This document shows, in pieces, positions 35,573 to 44,561 of a stretch of DNA of 64,000 nucleotides (the stretch's first letter is position 1; each line of letters opens with the position of its first letter). Both the position numbers and the translations under genes were made by a program. Source of the stretch: Achromobacter sp. AONIH1 (GTDB taxonomy: Bacteria; Pseudomonadota; Gammaproteobacteria; Burkholderiales; Burkholderiaceae_B); NCBI RefSeq assembly GCF_002902905.1, contig NZ_CP026124.1:1488001-1552000 (forward strand), written 5' to 3'. The notes under the pieces were generated by a model, which saw only the letters and a list, made by a program, of their open reading frames with translations, did not search any database and was not told where the DNA came from.

Positions 35573-35931
35573 CCGCCTCGCCTGCGCCCCGGTCAAATTC
35601 CCCCGCTGAGTTTCCCTGCCGTCCAGCCCCAGCCCATTTGCGGCGCGGCTGATGCGCGCGTGCGTCGAACAAGCCGCCAGGCGATTCGGACTTTGGTCTG
35701 TTGGCATGCCATGACGCCGGTTCGCGTTGGTCCGTGCTGACGGACGCGTATCGGATCCGTTCATGCAAGAAGTTCGACGCATCGTCCTGGCGGTCGTCAT
35801 ACGGCAACCGCTGCCCAGGCGAACCCGGCGACTGACCTTGCCGCCTGCGTCGCGGGCATCAATATCGCAAACCCATCAGTTCCAAATACAAGTTCAAATC
35901 ATTTTTGAGCTTCGTACAAACACTAACGAAA

Positions 35932-35959
35932 TTGTCATTCGTTGCATGACGTTTAAGAA
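35932..35959 (+). promoter_or_regulatory. candidate promoter and operator of the autotransporter gene
   Basis: TTGTCA (35932-35937), a 16-bp spacer and TAAGAA (35954-35959) lie about 150 bp before the autotransporter start. The -35 overlaps the inverted repeat GTCAT/ATGAC (35934-35950, 7-nt centre). The area is the most AT-rich in this part of the window. Confidence 0.35.
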
Positions 35960-36111
35960 TCATCCGGTGTTGCTCGTAGGTTGTGGCAAAGAAGATGAGG
36001 GCTTCCTTCACTACGCCGCTGCTCGCAGGGCGCCGGACAGTACCCTTTTCCACTTCGTGATTGGCTTGTGGTACGCGCCGGCGCCCTGCGCTCGCGGCCC
36101 GATCCCTAGCC

Positions 36112-39100
36112 ATGCGACGTCATCTTCATCCCATCATGCGGGCCGTGCTTGCCGCAGCGCTGCCGGTCCTGCCTCATGCTTCCTGGGCGATTGACTACGA
36201 CCATATCCTCGTCAACGATCCCTCGGGCTCCAGCGAAATCTTCCTGCGTCCCGGCGATACCGTCACCAACGCGGACCAGCTCACGGGTCTGGGTGCCGCG
36301 GTGGATGTTTCCGTTGCGGGCAATAGCGTTCATGCCGAGGGCGTCACCATCAGCACGTCCCGGCCCAACGACGGCAACCTCCTGGCCAACCCTGTGGGCG
36401 TGCGCGCCACCGGCGGCGGGACCGTCACGCTGCTGGATAGCACCGTCACCACGGAAGGCGACCGAAGCCGGGGCGGCCATGCGCTGCACGCCGAGGACGC
36501 CGGCAGCGCCATCACCGCCACCGACTCCCGCCTGGTCACCCACGGCATCAATGCCGACGGCGTGCAGGTGGAACGGGGCGCCCTCGTCACACTGAAGAAT
36601 GTCGAAGTCACCACGCACGGCGATTTCGCCAACGGGATCCGGGTGAACGGCGTCGGCTCGACGCTCAAGGCCGACGGCGTGACGATCACCAATGCGTCGG
36701 AACAGGGGCGAACAGGCGTGGTCGGCAGCCAGGGGGCGCAGATCGACCTGAAGGATGCTGGTATTTTCACGCCGGGCGTCGGCGTGTACCTGTCCAGTTC
36801 ACAGGCGGCGCTGAAGGACGTGACGATCCGAGGCGGCATCGGCATGCAGTTGAACAGTGTCAGCCTGCTGGATGCGCAGGCGCTGGAAGTGCATGCCGAG
36901 CGGAACGCGATCGAGATCGGAGAAGCTTCCGGCGCGGTGCTGTCAGGGGCGACCCTGACATCCGAAAGTGGCTATGGCATACGCGGCGGTAGCGGGGACA
37001 GCTATGCCAGGCTGAGCGATGTGTCCATAACGGCCCTGGGCAGCCAGGGTCAGGGCATTGTGTTCTCCCATCGCCTGGCCCGCGAACTGGAGGCGGAAAG
37101 ACTGACCGTCGAATCCACGGGCATCGGCATCGACATGGCGGGCGGCGACACCCGCTTGAGCGACAGCCTGATCGACACCTACGGCACGGGCGCCTACGGG
37201 CTGATTTCCCGGGGCATGGGCGCCGAGGTCACGCTGCGGGATACTCGCCTGACCACCCGAGGCGATGGCGCGATCGGCCTGGTCGCGGGTAACGGAAACA
37301 TCGGCCAGACGCCCGGACGATCCAGTCATTTTTCCCTGAACGGCGTGCGCATCAGTGCCATGGGCGCCGATGCGCACGGAATCTGGAGCTACACGACCCG
37401 CGCCGACGCGGATAATACGCTCGCGTTGGGGCCCGGCACGGTCATTGATACGCAGGACGGCATCGGCCTGCAGGTGAGCGGCGGCGATCACCGTGTGATG
37501 CTGGAAGATGCCGACATCATGGCGCGCCAGGGCGGCAAGGCCGAGGACGGCGTGCTGCTGCACATACGCCCGGCCAAGGTCACCAGCGGCGGCGTCGTCA
37601 CGATGGTGGAAACCGGGCAGGTCGATCTGAGCGCCAGCGCTTCCGCGCTGAACGGCCACGTCATCGCCGCCAGCGGCACGCTGGACATGCGCCTGAGCAA
37701 TGGCAGCACGCTGTCCGGCGCCATCAGGGAGAGTGGAACGGGACGCGTCAACAGCCTGGCGCTGGACGGCACGAGCACGTGGAACGCGCGCGGCGATTCC
37801 ACGCTGGGCACCTTGAGCAATGCCGGCACCGTGGCCTTTTCCCCGCCGGGGGCTGACGGCTTCAAGACCTTGACCGTCGAGAACTACGAGGGGGACGGCA
37901 CGCTGGTGCTCAACAGCCAGCTGGGCGACGACAGCTCGCCCACCGACAGGCTGGTCATCGACGGCGGAAGCGCCAGCGGCGACACCGGCCTGCGCGTGAT
38001 CAACGCCGGCGGCGAGGGCGCCTACACGACCCGCGGCATTCGCCTGGTCCAGACCATCAACGGCGCCACCACGGCAGCCGACGCCTTCCACCTGGACGCC
38101 GGCTCCACCGGCTACCGCGCCAGTGGGGACACGCTGGCCTTGAATGGCTACGACTACAGCCTGGTGCGAGGCGGCAACGACGGCGTGGCGGACGACTGGT
38201 ATCTGACGTCCTCGGACGCGCCGCCGCCCGGTCCCATCGACCCCTCCGATCCGGTGGACCCCACCGATCCTGCCGATCCGACAGACCCCGGCGTTACCCT
38301 GCCTCCGACAGAAGGCGCGGGCGACAGGAACGTCTCGCCGGAAAGCGGTGCCTGGGCCGGCAACCGGCGCGCCGCCTTGCGCCTGTTCTCGCACAGCCTG
38401 CGCGACCGCGACGCCCGTGCCGCCGACGCCGATGCGGGCAGCGCCGGGCGCGCGCTGTGGACCCGCATCCATGGAGGCCACGACAGCGGCCTGCGCATGG
38501 CCGAGGGTCGCGTCGATATCGAGACCGACAGCGCCATGGCGCAACTGGGCGTGGACTTGCTGCGCGCCCCGCTCGGCGCTGATGCAGCGCTGCGCATCGG
38601 CCTGATGGCCGGCTATGGCGATGCGCGCACGCGCTCGACTTCCACGCTGCGCCTGCCCGGCGCGCAGGCAAGGACACGAGTGCGCGCCACCGGCTCGATT
38701 TCCGGCTATGCCGCCGGCCTGTACGCCACCGTGTATGCCAATGACGTCACGCGCCTGGGCGCCTATGCCGATGCCTGGTTGCAATACGGGCGCTACGACA
38801 ACCGCGTCAGCAGTGAACTGGGCACCGCGCGCTATGGCTCCAGCGTCTGGACCGCCTCGCTGGAAACCGGCTATGCCTTCAAGCCTTTCGCGGCCGGTTC
38901 GGCGCTGGCCGATATCGTGGTGGAACCCAAGGCGCAGCTCATCCACAGCCGCGACAAGGCCGAAGATGCCACGCTGCAAGGCATGCGCATGCGCAACGGT
39001 TCGCGCAGCGATACCGTGATGCGCGCCGGCGTGCGCATCTATCCCAAGCCCGCGCCGGACGCCGCGCCCGCCAGGATCCAGCCGTTCCTGGAAGCGAACT

Positions 39101-39303
39101 GGATCCGCAATGCCGGCTCGCCGTCGGTGCGCATGGGGTCGAACACGCTGGACGTCGCCCAGGCGCGCAACGCGCTGGAACTCAAGCTCGGCGCCCAGGC
39201 GAGCATTGCGCGCAATGTGCAGGTGTCGGCCCAGCTCGTGGGCACGGCAGGCGGCAAGGAGCGCGGCTATGGCGGCATGCTCAACCTGAGTTATCGCTGG
39301 TAG
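36112..39303 (+). CDS. type V autotransporter with beta-helix passenger domain
   Basis: A 1,063-residue autotransporter. A signal peptide (MRRHLHPIMRAVLAAALPVL, cleaved near ASWA-IDYD) leads to a passenger (about 28-700) with pectate-lyase/pertactin-like beta-helical repeats rich in Gly, Thr and short D-x-T/V turns. A repeating Asp-Pro linker (PIDPSDPVDPTDPADPTDPG) spans about 703-725. The barrel (about 763-1063) ends LNLSYRW, the expected C-terminal Phe/Trp signature. Resembles Bordetella autotransporter family proteins; no RGD motif or catalytic site was found. The ATG at 36112 has no clear ribosome site; ATG at 36136 is the alternative. It lies alone after tRNA-Arg, so it is probably a surface adhesin. 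Confidence 0.88.
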   Translation: MRRHLHPIMRAVLAAALPVLPHASWAIDYDHILVNDPSGSSEIFLRPGDTVTNADQLTGLGAAVDVSVAGNSVHAEGVTISTSRPNDGNLLANPVGVRATGGGTVTLLDSTVTTEGDRSRGGHALHAEDAGSAITATDSRLVTHGINADGVQVERGALVTLKNVEVTTHGDFANGIRVNGVGSTLKADGVTITNASEQGRTGVVGSQGAQIDLKDAGIFTPGVGVYLSSSQAALKDVTIRGGIGMQLNSVSLLDAQALEVHAERNAIEIGEASGAVLSGATLTSESGYGIRGGSGDSYARLSDVSITALGSQGQGIVFSHRLARELEAERLTVESTGIGIDMAGGDTRLSDSLIDTYGTGAYGLISRGMGAEVTLRDTRLTTRGDGAIGLVAGNGNIGQTPGRSSHFSLNGVRISAMGADAHGIWSYTTRADADNTLALGPGTVIDTQDGIGLQVSGGDHRVMLEDADIMARQGGKAEDGVLLHIRPAKVTSGGVVTMVETGQVDLSASASALNGHVIAASGTLDMRLSNGSTLSGAIRESGTGRVNSLALDGTSTWNARGDSTLGTLSNAGTVAFSPPGADGFKTLTVENYEGDGTLVLNSQLGDDSSPTDRLVIDGGSASGDTGLRVINAGGEGAYTTRGIRLVQTINGATTAADAFHLDAGSTGYRASGDTLALNGYDYSLVRGGNDGVADDWYLTSSDAPPPGPIDPSDPVDPTDPADPTDPGVTLPPTEGAGDRNVSPESGAWAGNRRAALRLFSHSLRDRDARAADADAGSAGRALWTRIHGGHDSGLRMAEGRVDIETDSAMAQLGVDLLRAPLGADAALRIGLMAGYGDARTRSTSTLRLPGAQARTRVRATGSISGYAAGLYATVYANDVTRLGAYADAWLQYGRYDNRVSSELGTARYGSSVWTASLETGYAFKPFAAGSALADIVVEPKAQLIHSRDKAEDATLQGMRMRNGSRSDTVMRAGVRIYPKPAPDAAPARIQPFLEANWIRNAGSPSVRMGSNTLDVAQARNALELKLGAQASIARNVQVSAQLVGTAGGKERGYGGMLNLSYRW

Positions 39304-39310
39304 CGGTGAC

Positions 39311-39335
39311 GGAGCCCGTCCGCATGGCGGGCTCC
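39311..39335. terminator. possible terminator hairpin after the autotransporter gene
   Basis: GGAGCCCG/CGGGCTCC (8-bp stem, 9-nt loop) begins 7 bp after the stop codon but lacks a T-run. The rest of 39304-39658 shows no convincing gene on either strand. Confidence 0.4.
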
Positions 39336-39658
39336 TGCAGGGATTGGATGGTATCCGCGGCATGTCGCGCGGCGGCATGCAGGGTCTTTTGGAAAATGCC
39401 GTCGCGCAGTTCGAACATTGAACGGATCCAGATACCGGCAATATTGCGAGTAATCGAATGCGCGCCATGACGCGAAATCGCGCCGCCACGCGCGCCCTGG
39501 CGTCTTTTCCTCCCGTTTGCCAGAAAAAAACAACAGAAGCATGAAAAGCCGCCAGCGCGCGCATCGCGCCGGTGCTTCCGTGATCAATCCGCTGGTAGCA
39601 TTGGCTCACTGCGGGGCCGGCAAGATCGAAGCTGGGCCGCAGGCTTGCAGGAATAGCG

Positions 39659-41755
39659 ATGCTGATCGGTGAATACAGTCCCCTCCTGGTTTTTCTTTCT
39701 TTAATTGTTGCGATTGTTGCGTCGTATACGGCGCTGGACATGGCGGGGAGGATCAGCAATGTCCGTGGGCGGGCCGCGAAATACTGGCTCGCCGGCGGGG
39801 CATCGGCGATGGGCCTGGGCATCTGGTCCATGCACTTTGTCGGCATGCTGGCCTTCAGCCTGCCGATCCCGCTGGGCTACGACCCGTGGATCACGCTGCT
39901 GTCGCTGCTGATCGCCATCGCGTTTTCCGCCTATTCGCTGCACCTGGTCTGCCAGGAGCGCCTGCCCTGGCAGAAGCTGGCGGTGGGCGCGCTGCTGATG
40001 GGCGCCGGCGTGGCCGGCATGCACTACACCGGCATGATCGCCATGCGCATGGCGCCGGGCATCGCCTACGACCCGGCCCTGTTCGCGCTTTCCATCCTCA
40101 TCGCGGTGCTGGCATCGGGCGCGGCGCTGTGGATCGCGTTCAATCTCCGGCACAACACCACGCGCGTGCGGCGCATGCGCCTGCTGGGCGCCGTGGTCAT
40201 GGGCATCGCCATCGTCGGCATGCACTACACGGGCATGGCGGCCGCCAATTTCCCGCTGGGCAGCATCTGCGGCGCCTTCGCCGGCGGTCTCAGCCCGGAA
40301 TGGCTGGCGCTGTTCATCGTCACGGTCACCATGTCGGTGATGGGCACGGCGCTGCTGGTGTCGCTGCAGGACCTGCGGCTGGAGACCACGACCTCGACGT
40401 TGTCCAGTTCCCTGGTCAAGGCGAACGAGGAACTGACCTATCTGGCGCTGCACGACAACCTGACCAAGCTGGCCAACCGCCTGCTGCTGGATGACCGCCT
40501 CAAGCAGGCGCTGCGCACGGCGCGGCGCGACAAGGACCTGACTTTCGCGCTGATGTTCCTGGACCTGGACGGCTTCAAGGCCATCAACGACGTCTACGGC
40601 CATCACGTGGGCGATCTGCTGCTGATCGAAGTGGCGCAGCGCATACGCGGCGCCCTGCGCGAGGAAGACACCGTCGCCCGCATGGGCGGCGACGAGTTCG
40701 TGATCCTGGCGCTCAACATGGATCCGGCCAGCGCGGGCCGCCTGGCGGAAGACCTGATCGAGGCGATCCGCGAGCCGTTCCGCATCGATATCCATCAGCT
40801 CGCCATCTCGCTGAGCATTGGCATCGCCATCTATCCCAACGACGGCATCGACCAGGACGACCTGCTGACCAACGCCGACGCGGCGATGTACCACGCCAAG
40901 GGCATGGGCCGGGATACGTACTGCTTCTTCCAGTCGTCGATGAACGCCAATGTGCATCGCCAGCTGCAGCTGGTGCAGGACATGCGCCGCGCGCTGGAAA
41001 ACAGCGAATTGCGACTGCACTACCAGCCCAAGTTCATGGCGCCCGACGGCCCCATCATCGGCGTCGAGGCGCTGGTGCGCTGGCAGCATCCCACGCTGGG
41101 CCTGTTGATGCCGGACGAGTTCATCCCCATCGTGGAGAAGACCGGACTGGTGATTCCGCTGGGCAAGTGGGTGCTGAACGAAGCCTGCCGGCAACTGGCG
41201 GCCTGGCACCGGGAACACGGTATTCGCTGGAGCGTGGCGGTCAACCTGTCGGCGGTGCAGTTCGGCCATCCGGACCTGGTGGGGACCGTGTCCGACGTGC
41301 TGCGGCGTCATGGCCTGGACGCCAGCTATCTGACGCTGGAGGTCACAGAATCCACCGCCATGAAGAACGCGGACGCGAGCCTGGCCATCCTGCAGCAGCT
41401 GCACGAGATGGGCGTGCGCATTTCCATCGATGACTTCGGCACCGGCTATTCCAGCCTGCTGTACCTGAAGCGCCTGCCGGCCACGGAATTGAAGATCGAT
41501 CGCGGCTTCGTGCGAGACCTGGAGCAGGACACCGAGGACGCCGCCATCGTGTCGGCCATCATCGCGCTCGGCAACGCCTTGAAGGTGCAGGTCGTGGCCG
41601 AAGGCGTGGAAACGCCCGAACAGCGCGAGTTCCTGACCGAATTGGGCTGCCATTCGCTGCAGGGCTTTTTGCTGGGCAAGCCGATGAACGTGGAGTCTGT
41701 CGAATCGCTGATGACGCAGGACAGGCTGACCATCGATGCGGGCAAGGCTGGCTGA
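39659..41755 (+). CDS. MHYT-GGDEF-EAL cyclic-di-GMP signalling protein
   Basis: A 698-residue membrane enzyme. The N-terminal MHYT sensor has seven hydrophobic helices and three motif copies (MHFVGM, MHYTGM, MHYTGM), thought to bind metal and sense O2, CO or NO. The diguanylate cyclase domain carries ARMGGDEFVIL (intact GGDEF, about residue 343), preceded by DNLTKLANR. The EAL domain has VEALVRWQHP, DDFGTGYSSLLYLK and AEGVET, so the phosphodiesterase residues look complete. The protein may make or break cyclic-di-GMP, with one activity regulated by the other. The ATG at 39659 follows AGGAATAGCG. Confidence 0.93.
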   Translation: MLIGEYSPLLVFLSLIVAIVASYTALDMAGRISNVRGRAAKYWLAGGASAMGLGIWSMHFVGMLAFSLPIPLGYDPWITLLSLLIAIAFSAYSLHLVCQERLPWQKLAVGALLMGAGVAGMHYTGMIAMRMAPGIAYDPALFALSILIAVLASGAALWIAFNLRHNTTRVRRMRLLGAVVMGIAIVGMHYTGMAAANFPLGSICGAFAGGLSPEWLALFIVTVTMSVMGTALLVSLQDLRLETTTSTLSSSLVKANEELTYLALHDNLTKLANRLLLDDRLKQALRTARRDKDLTFALMFLDLDGFKAINDVYGHHVGDLLLIEVAQRIRGALREEDTVARMGGDEFVILALNMDPASAGRLAEDLIEAIREPFRIDIHQLAISLSIGIAIYPNDGIDQDDLLTNADAAMYHAKGMGRDTYCFFQSSMNANVHRQLQLVQDMRRALENSELRLHYQPKFMAPDGPIIGVEALVRWQHPTLGLLMPDEFIPIVEKTGLVIPLGKWVLNEACRQLAAWHREHGIRWSVAVNLSAVQFGHPDLVGTVSDVLRRHGLDASYLTLEVTESTAMKNADASLAILQQLHEMGVRISIDDFGTGYSSLLYLKRLPATELKIDRGFVRDLEQDTEDAAIVSAIIALGNALKVQVVAEGVETPEQREFLTELGCHSLQGFLLGKPMNVESVESLMTQDRLTIDAGKAG

Positions 41756-41811
41756 AGGCCGCCGGCAGCGGCCGATTCCGGTCACTGCATGCCGACGCCG
41801 ATCCCCGGCGC

Positions 41812-42771
41812 TCAGTCCAGTGTCGCGCCCGTGAACTTGACGATCTCGGCGTAGCGCGTGATGTCCTGCCGCACGAAGGCGTCCAGTTCCTGCGGGCTGC
41901 TGCTGACCGCGGTGGCGGCCTCGGCGTCGAGCAGGCGACGGAAATCCGGCGACGCCACGGCATGGCGCGCCGCGTCGTTGAGCGCCGCCACAACGTCGGC
42001 CGGCATGCCTGCCGGGCCGAACAGCGCGAACCAGGCATTCGATTCAAAGCCCTTGATCGTGTCGCCGATGGGCGGCACGCCGGGAAACTGCGGCAGCGGC
42101 TGCGGGCTGGTCAGGCCCAGCGCCTTGAGCGCGCCGGACTTGATATGCGGCTGCGCGTTGAGCGAACTGGCGACCATCATGTCGACCTGGCCACCGAGCA
42201 GGTCGGTGATCGCCGGCGCCGTGCCCTTGTAGGGCACATTCAGGATATCCAGCCCGGCCATCATCTTCATACGCTCGCCGGCCATGTGCAGCGACGAGCC
42301 CAGCGCGCCGACCGCCATCGTGTACTTGCCAGGATGCGCCCGGACCTGTTCGACGAAGGTGGCCATGTCCTGAGCGGGGAAGTCCTTGCGCGTCACCAGC
42401 AGGCTGGGCACCCGGGCCAGCATGCTGATGGGTGTGAAGTCGCGGACCGGGTCGAAGGGCAGCTTGCGGTACAGCGAGGCGTTGATCGAAAAGCTCGTGA
42501 AGGTGACCAGCAGCGTGTTGCCGTCGGGCGCGCTCTTGGCGACGTAGTCGGCGGCGATGTTGCCGCCGGCGCCGGGACGGTTCTCGATCACGACGGTGCG
42601 CCGGAGCGTCTGGCTCATGTGCTGGCCGATGTTGCGGGCCACAGTGTCCGTGGTGCCGCCGGGCGGTGCGCCGACCACCAGCTTGACGGGCGGGGTCTGG
42701 GCGGCGACGGGCAGGCCGAACGCGCAGGCGACGAGCGCGCAGCGCGACAGGAAGCGGTGAAGTCGGGCCAA
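41812..42771 (-). CDS. Bug/TctC-family tripartite tricarboxylate-type binding protein
   Basis: A 319-residue periplasmic binding protein. An N-terminal signal (RFLSRCALVACAFGLPVAAQ) precedes the mature start TPPVKLVVGAPPGGTTD. The motif VVIENRPGAGGNIAADYVAK and GGQVDMM are Bug/TctC landmarks. Start is TTG at 42771 with GGAG eight bases upstream. Bug proteins bind carboxylates for TctAB-type or orphan uptake; the adjacent aromatic cluster hints at an aromatic or dicarboxylic acid. No TctAB membrane genes are nearby. Confidence 0.88.
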   Translation of the reverse strand: MARLHRFLSRCALVACAFGLPVAAQTPPVKLVVGAPPGGTTDTVARNIGQHMSQTLRRTVVIENRPGAGGNIAADYVAKSAPDGNTLLVTFTSFSINASLYRKLPFDPVRDFTPISMLARVPSLLVTRKDFPAQDMATFVEQVRAHPGKYTMAVGALGSSLHMAGERMKMMAGLDILNVPYKGTAPAITDLLGGQVDMMVASSLNAQPHIKSGALKALGLTSPQPLPQFPGVPPIGDTIKGFESNAWFALFGPAGMPADVVAALNDAARHAVASPDFRRLLDAEAATAVSSSPQELDAFVRQDITRYAEIVKFTGATLD

Positions 42772-42921
42772 GGTTTCGTCTCCGGTGGATGCCGCGACGG
42801 CAGGCGCCCACCTTACCCATGCGCGCGCGAGCGGCGCAAGCCGTAGCGGCTCATGGCTTTCCCGACCTCGGGCCGCGTCAGGCCGGACGGGCGTCGGCCC
42901 GTCCGTTCATGCGCCGCCGGC

Positions 42922-43167
42922 TCAATCGTCCAGCGCGGGCACGGTGCCGATCTGCGCCAGGATGCGAGGCGATCCCATGTCGCCGGTTTCCTTGTCCACC
43001 ATGACCTCGTAGGCGGCCACGCCGGCGAATTTCGCCGCCATGGAATTGGCGATGCGGATCGCGCCGAACTCGCTGCTGGCGGGGCGGATCTCGCCGGGGG
43101 CGACGCCGCCGGCGGCGGCGCGATAGGGTACGACGATGTATTGCATGACGTGAGCGGCTTCGGACAT
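42922..43167 (-). CDS. 81-residue hypothetical protein upstream of gentisate-type dioxygenase
   Basis: I do not recognise the family. The protein MSEAAHVMQYIVVPYRAAAG and onward is soluble and slightly acidic, with a central MAAKFAGVAAYEVMVDKETG stretch and ending GTVPALDD. GGAG lies six bases before the ATG, so it looks like a translated gene. It diverges from the dioxygenase operon; its promoter region contains an inverted repeat. Position suggests a role in, or regulation with, the aromatic cluster, but nothing in the sequence proves this. Confidence 0.6.
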   Translation of the reverse strand: MSEAAHVMQYIVVPYRAAAGGVAPGEIRPASSEFGAIRIANSMAAKFAGVAAYEVMVDKETGDMGSPRILAQIGTVPALDD

Positions 43168-43217
43168 GAGCGTCTCCAGGCGACGGGTTGCACAGGCGAG
43201 CGCAATGTATCAGGACA

Positions 43218-43235
43218 ACTGTGATTTTGTACAGT
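43218..43235. promoter_or_regulatory. inverted repeat in the divergent dioxygenase promoter region
   Basis: ACTGT/ACAGT with an 8-nt centre, midway between the small minus-strand gene and the dioxygenase gene, and 50 bp upstream of the candidate dioxygenase promoter. It has the size of a GntR-type site. Confidence 0.4.
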
Positions 43236-43283
43236 GGTTTTTGCAGGCTGATTGTCCCCAGGAAAACCCCTAGCGCGCGATTC

Positions 43284-43323
43284 TTGATCAGGCGCCATCC
43301 CCGGATTTAATATTTTCGAAAAT
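43284..43323 (+). promoter_or_regulatory. promoter and palindromic operator of the dioxygenase-nitrilase operon
   Basis: TTGATC (43284-43289), an 18-bp spacer and TAATAT (43308-43313). A perfect 12-bp palindrome ATTTTCGAAAAT (43312-43323) covers the -10 end and start site; flanking TTTAA and TAAA partly extend its symmetry. A repressor here, possibly the GntR protein encoded at 51376, would block transcription. Confidence 0.5.
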
Positions 43324-43351
43324 CTAAATCTTTTTATAAAAAGAGGCTGGG

Positions 43352-44476
43352 ATGGAGACGAACAGGTACGACGCATACCGCGAAGACCGGGCAGGCCGCG
43401 CCAATGTGGCCGACTCGCCGGAGCGCGTCGCCTATTACCAGGAGCTGGCGCGGCTGGAGACCGGCGCGCTGTGGACGGTGGCGAACAAGATCGAACCCTG
43501 GGCGCCGCGCTCGGCCTCGGTGCCTGTGGTCTGGCGCTACCAGGACCTGCGCGGCCACGTGCTGCGCTCGGCCGAGCTGGTCTCGCCCGAGGAAGCCGGC
43601 CGCCGCGTGATCTACCTGAACAATCCCGGCCGCCGCGACGTGGCCGCCGCCGTGGGCTGGCTGTACTCGGGCCTGCAGGTGATGAAGCCCGGCGAGCTGG
43701 CCTCGGCGCACGCGCACTCGCATTCCGCGCTGCGCTTCATCATGGAAGGTAGCGGCGCATACACCATCGTCGACGGCCACAAGATGACGCTGGGCGCGAA
43801 CGACTTCGTGCTCACGCCCAACGGCACCTGGCACGAACACGGCGTGTCCGAGGACGGCACCACCTGCATCTGGCAGGACGGCCTGGACATCCCGCTGGTC
43901 AACGCGCTGGAAGCCGGCTTCTATGCCGTGCATCCGGACCTGAACCAGGCCGTCACGCATCCAGTCGACGACACCACCGCCACCTGGGGCGGCGTGGCGC
44001 TGCGTCCGCAGGCCTCGGGCTGGACCAAGCCCTACTCGCCGCTGTTCAAGTACGAATGGGAGCCCACCTACGAGGCGCTGCGCCACTACGCGCGCGTCAC
44101 CGCCGGCAGCCCCTATGACGGCGTGCTGCTGGAGTACGTGAATCCCATGACCGGCGGGCCGGTGATGCCGACCATCGGCGCCAGCATGCAGCTGCTGCGG
44201 CCGGGCGAACACACCAAGGCGCACCGCCACACCGGCAGCTTCATCTACCAGGTGGCCAAGGGCAGCGGCTATTCCATCATCGAGGGCCGGCGCTACGACT
44301 GGACCGAGCGCGACATCTTCTGCGTGCCGTCTTGGGCCATGCACGAGCACGTCAACCTGTCCTCGAACGACGACGCCTGCCTGTTCTGTTTCAACGACCT
44401 GCCGGTCATGCGCGCGCTGTCGCTGTACCGCGAAGAGGCGCTCAAGGACAACGACGGTCATCAGACGCTGATCTGA
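43352..44476 (+). CDS. gentisate 1,2-dioxygenase-type bicupin ring-cleavage enzyme
   Basis: A 374-residue bicupin dioxygenase. The Fe(II) cupin carries HAHSHSALRFIMEG (His about 120-124) with the later TWHEHG; the second cupin has TKAHRHTGSFIYQVAKGSG and WAMHEHVN. Gentisate dioxygenases cleave 2,5-dihydroxybenzoate between C1 and C2; relatives act on salicylate, 5-halosalicylates or 1-hydroxy-2-naphthoate, so the exact ring compound is open. The ATG at 43352 has AGAGG upstream. It heads an operon with an FAH-family hydrolase and a Liv-type importer. Confidence 0.85.
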   Translation: METNRYDAYREDRAGRANVADSPERVAYYQELARLETGALWTVANKIEPWAPRSASVPVVWRYQDLRGHVLRSAELVSPEEAGRRVIYLNNPGRRDVAAAVGWLYSGLQVMKPGELASAHAHSHSALRFIMEGSGAYTIVDGHKMTLGANDFVLTPNGTWHEHGVSEDGTTCIWQDGLDIPLVNALEAGFYAVHPDLNQAVTHPVDDTTATWGGVALRPQASGWTKPYSPLFKYEWEPTYEALRHYARVTAGSPYDGVLLEYVNPMTGGPVMPTIGASMQLLRPGEHTKAHRHTGSFIYQVAKGSGYSIIEGRRYDWTERDIFCVPSWAMHEHVNLSSNDDACLFCFNDLPVMRALSLYREEALKDNDGHQTLI

Positions 44477-44561
44477 CGCGGTTCCAACAACGATTTTCTC
44501 TCCGACGCCCCGGCCCGCCGGGACGCCCGTATCCACTCGTCTTGAATTTTCTGGAGTTCCT

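Noticed and set aside
35859..36113. Minus-strand open frame of 84 codons, and a plus-strand one from 35727
   Set aside because: No ribosome site, no family resemblance, and composition of a regulatory spacer.
35433..39303. Genomic island integrated at tRNA-Arg
   Set aside because: No integrase and no copy of the tRNA 3' end was found downstream in the window.
39291..39587. Minus-strand open frame after the autotransporter
   Set aside because: Overlaps the autotransporter stop and a hairpin; the composition is not protein-like.
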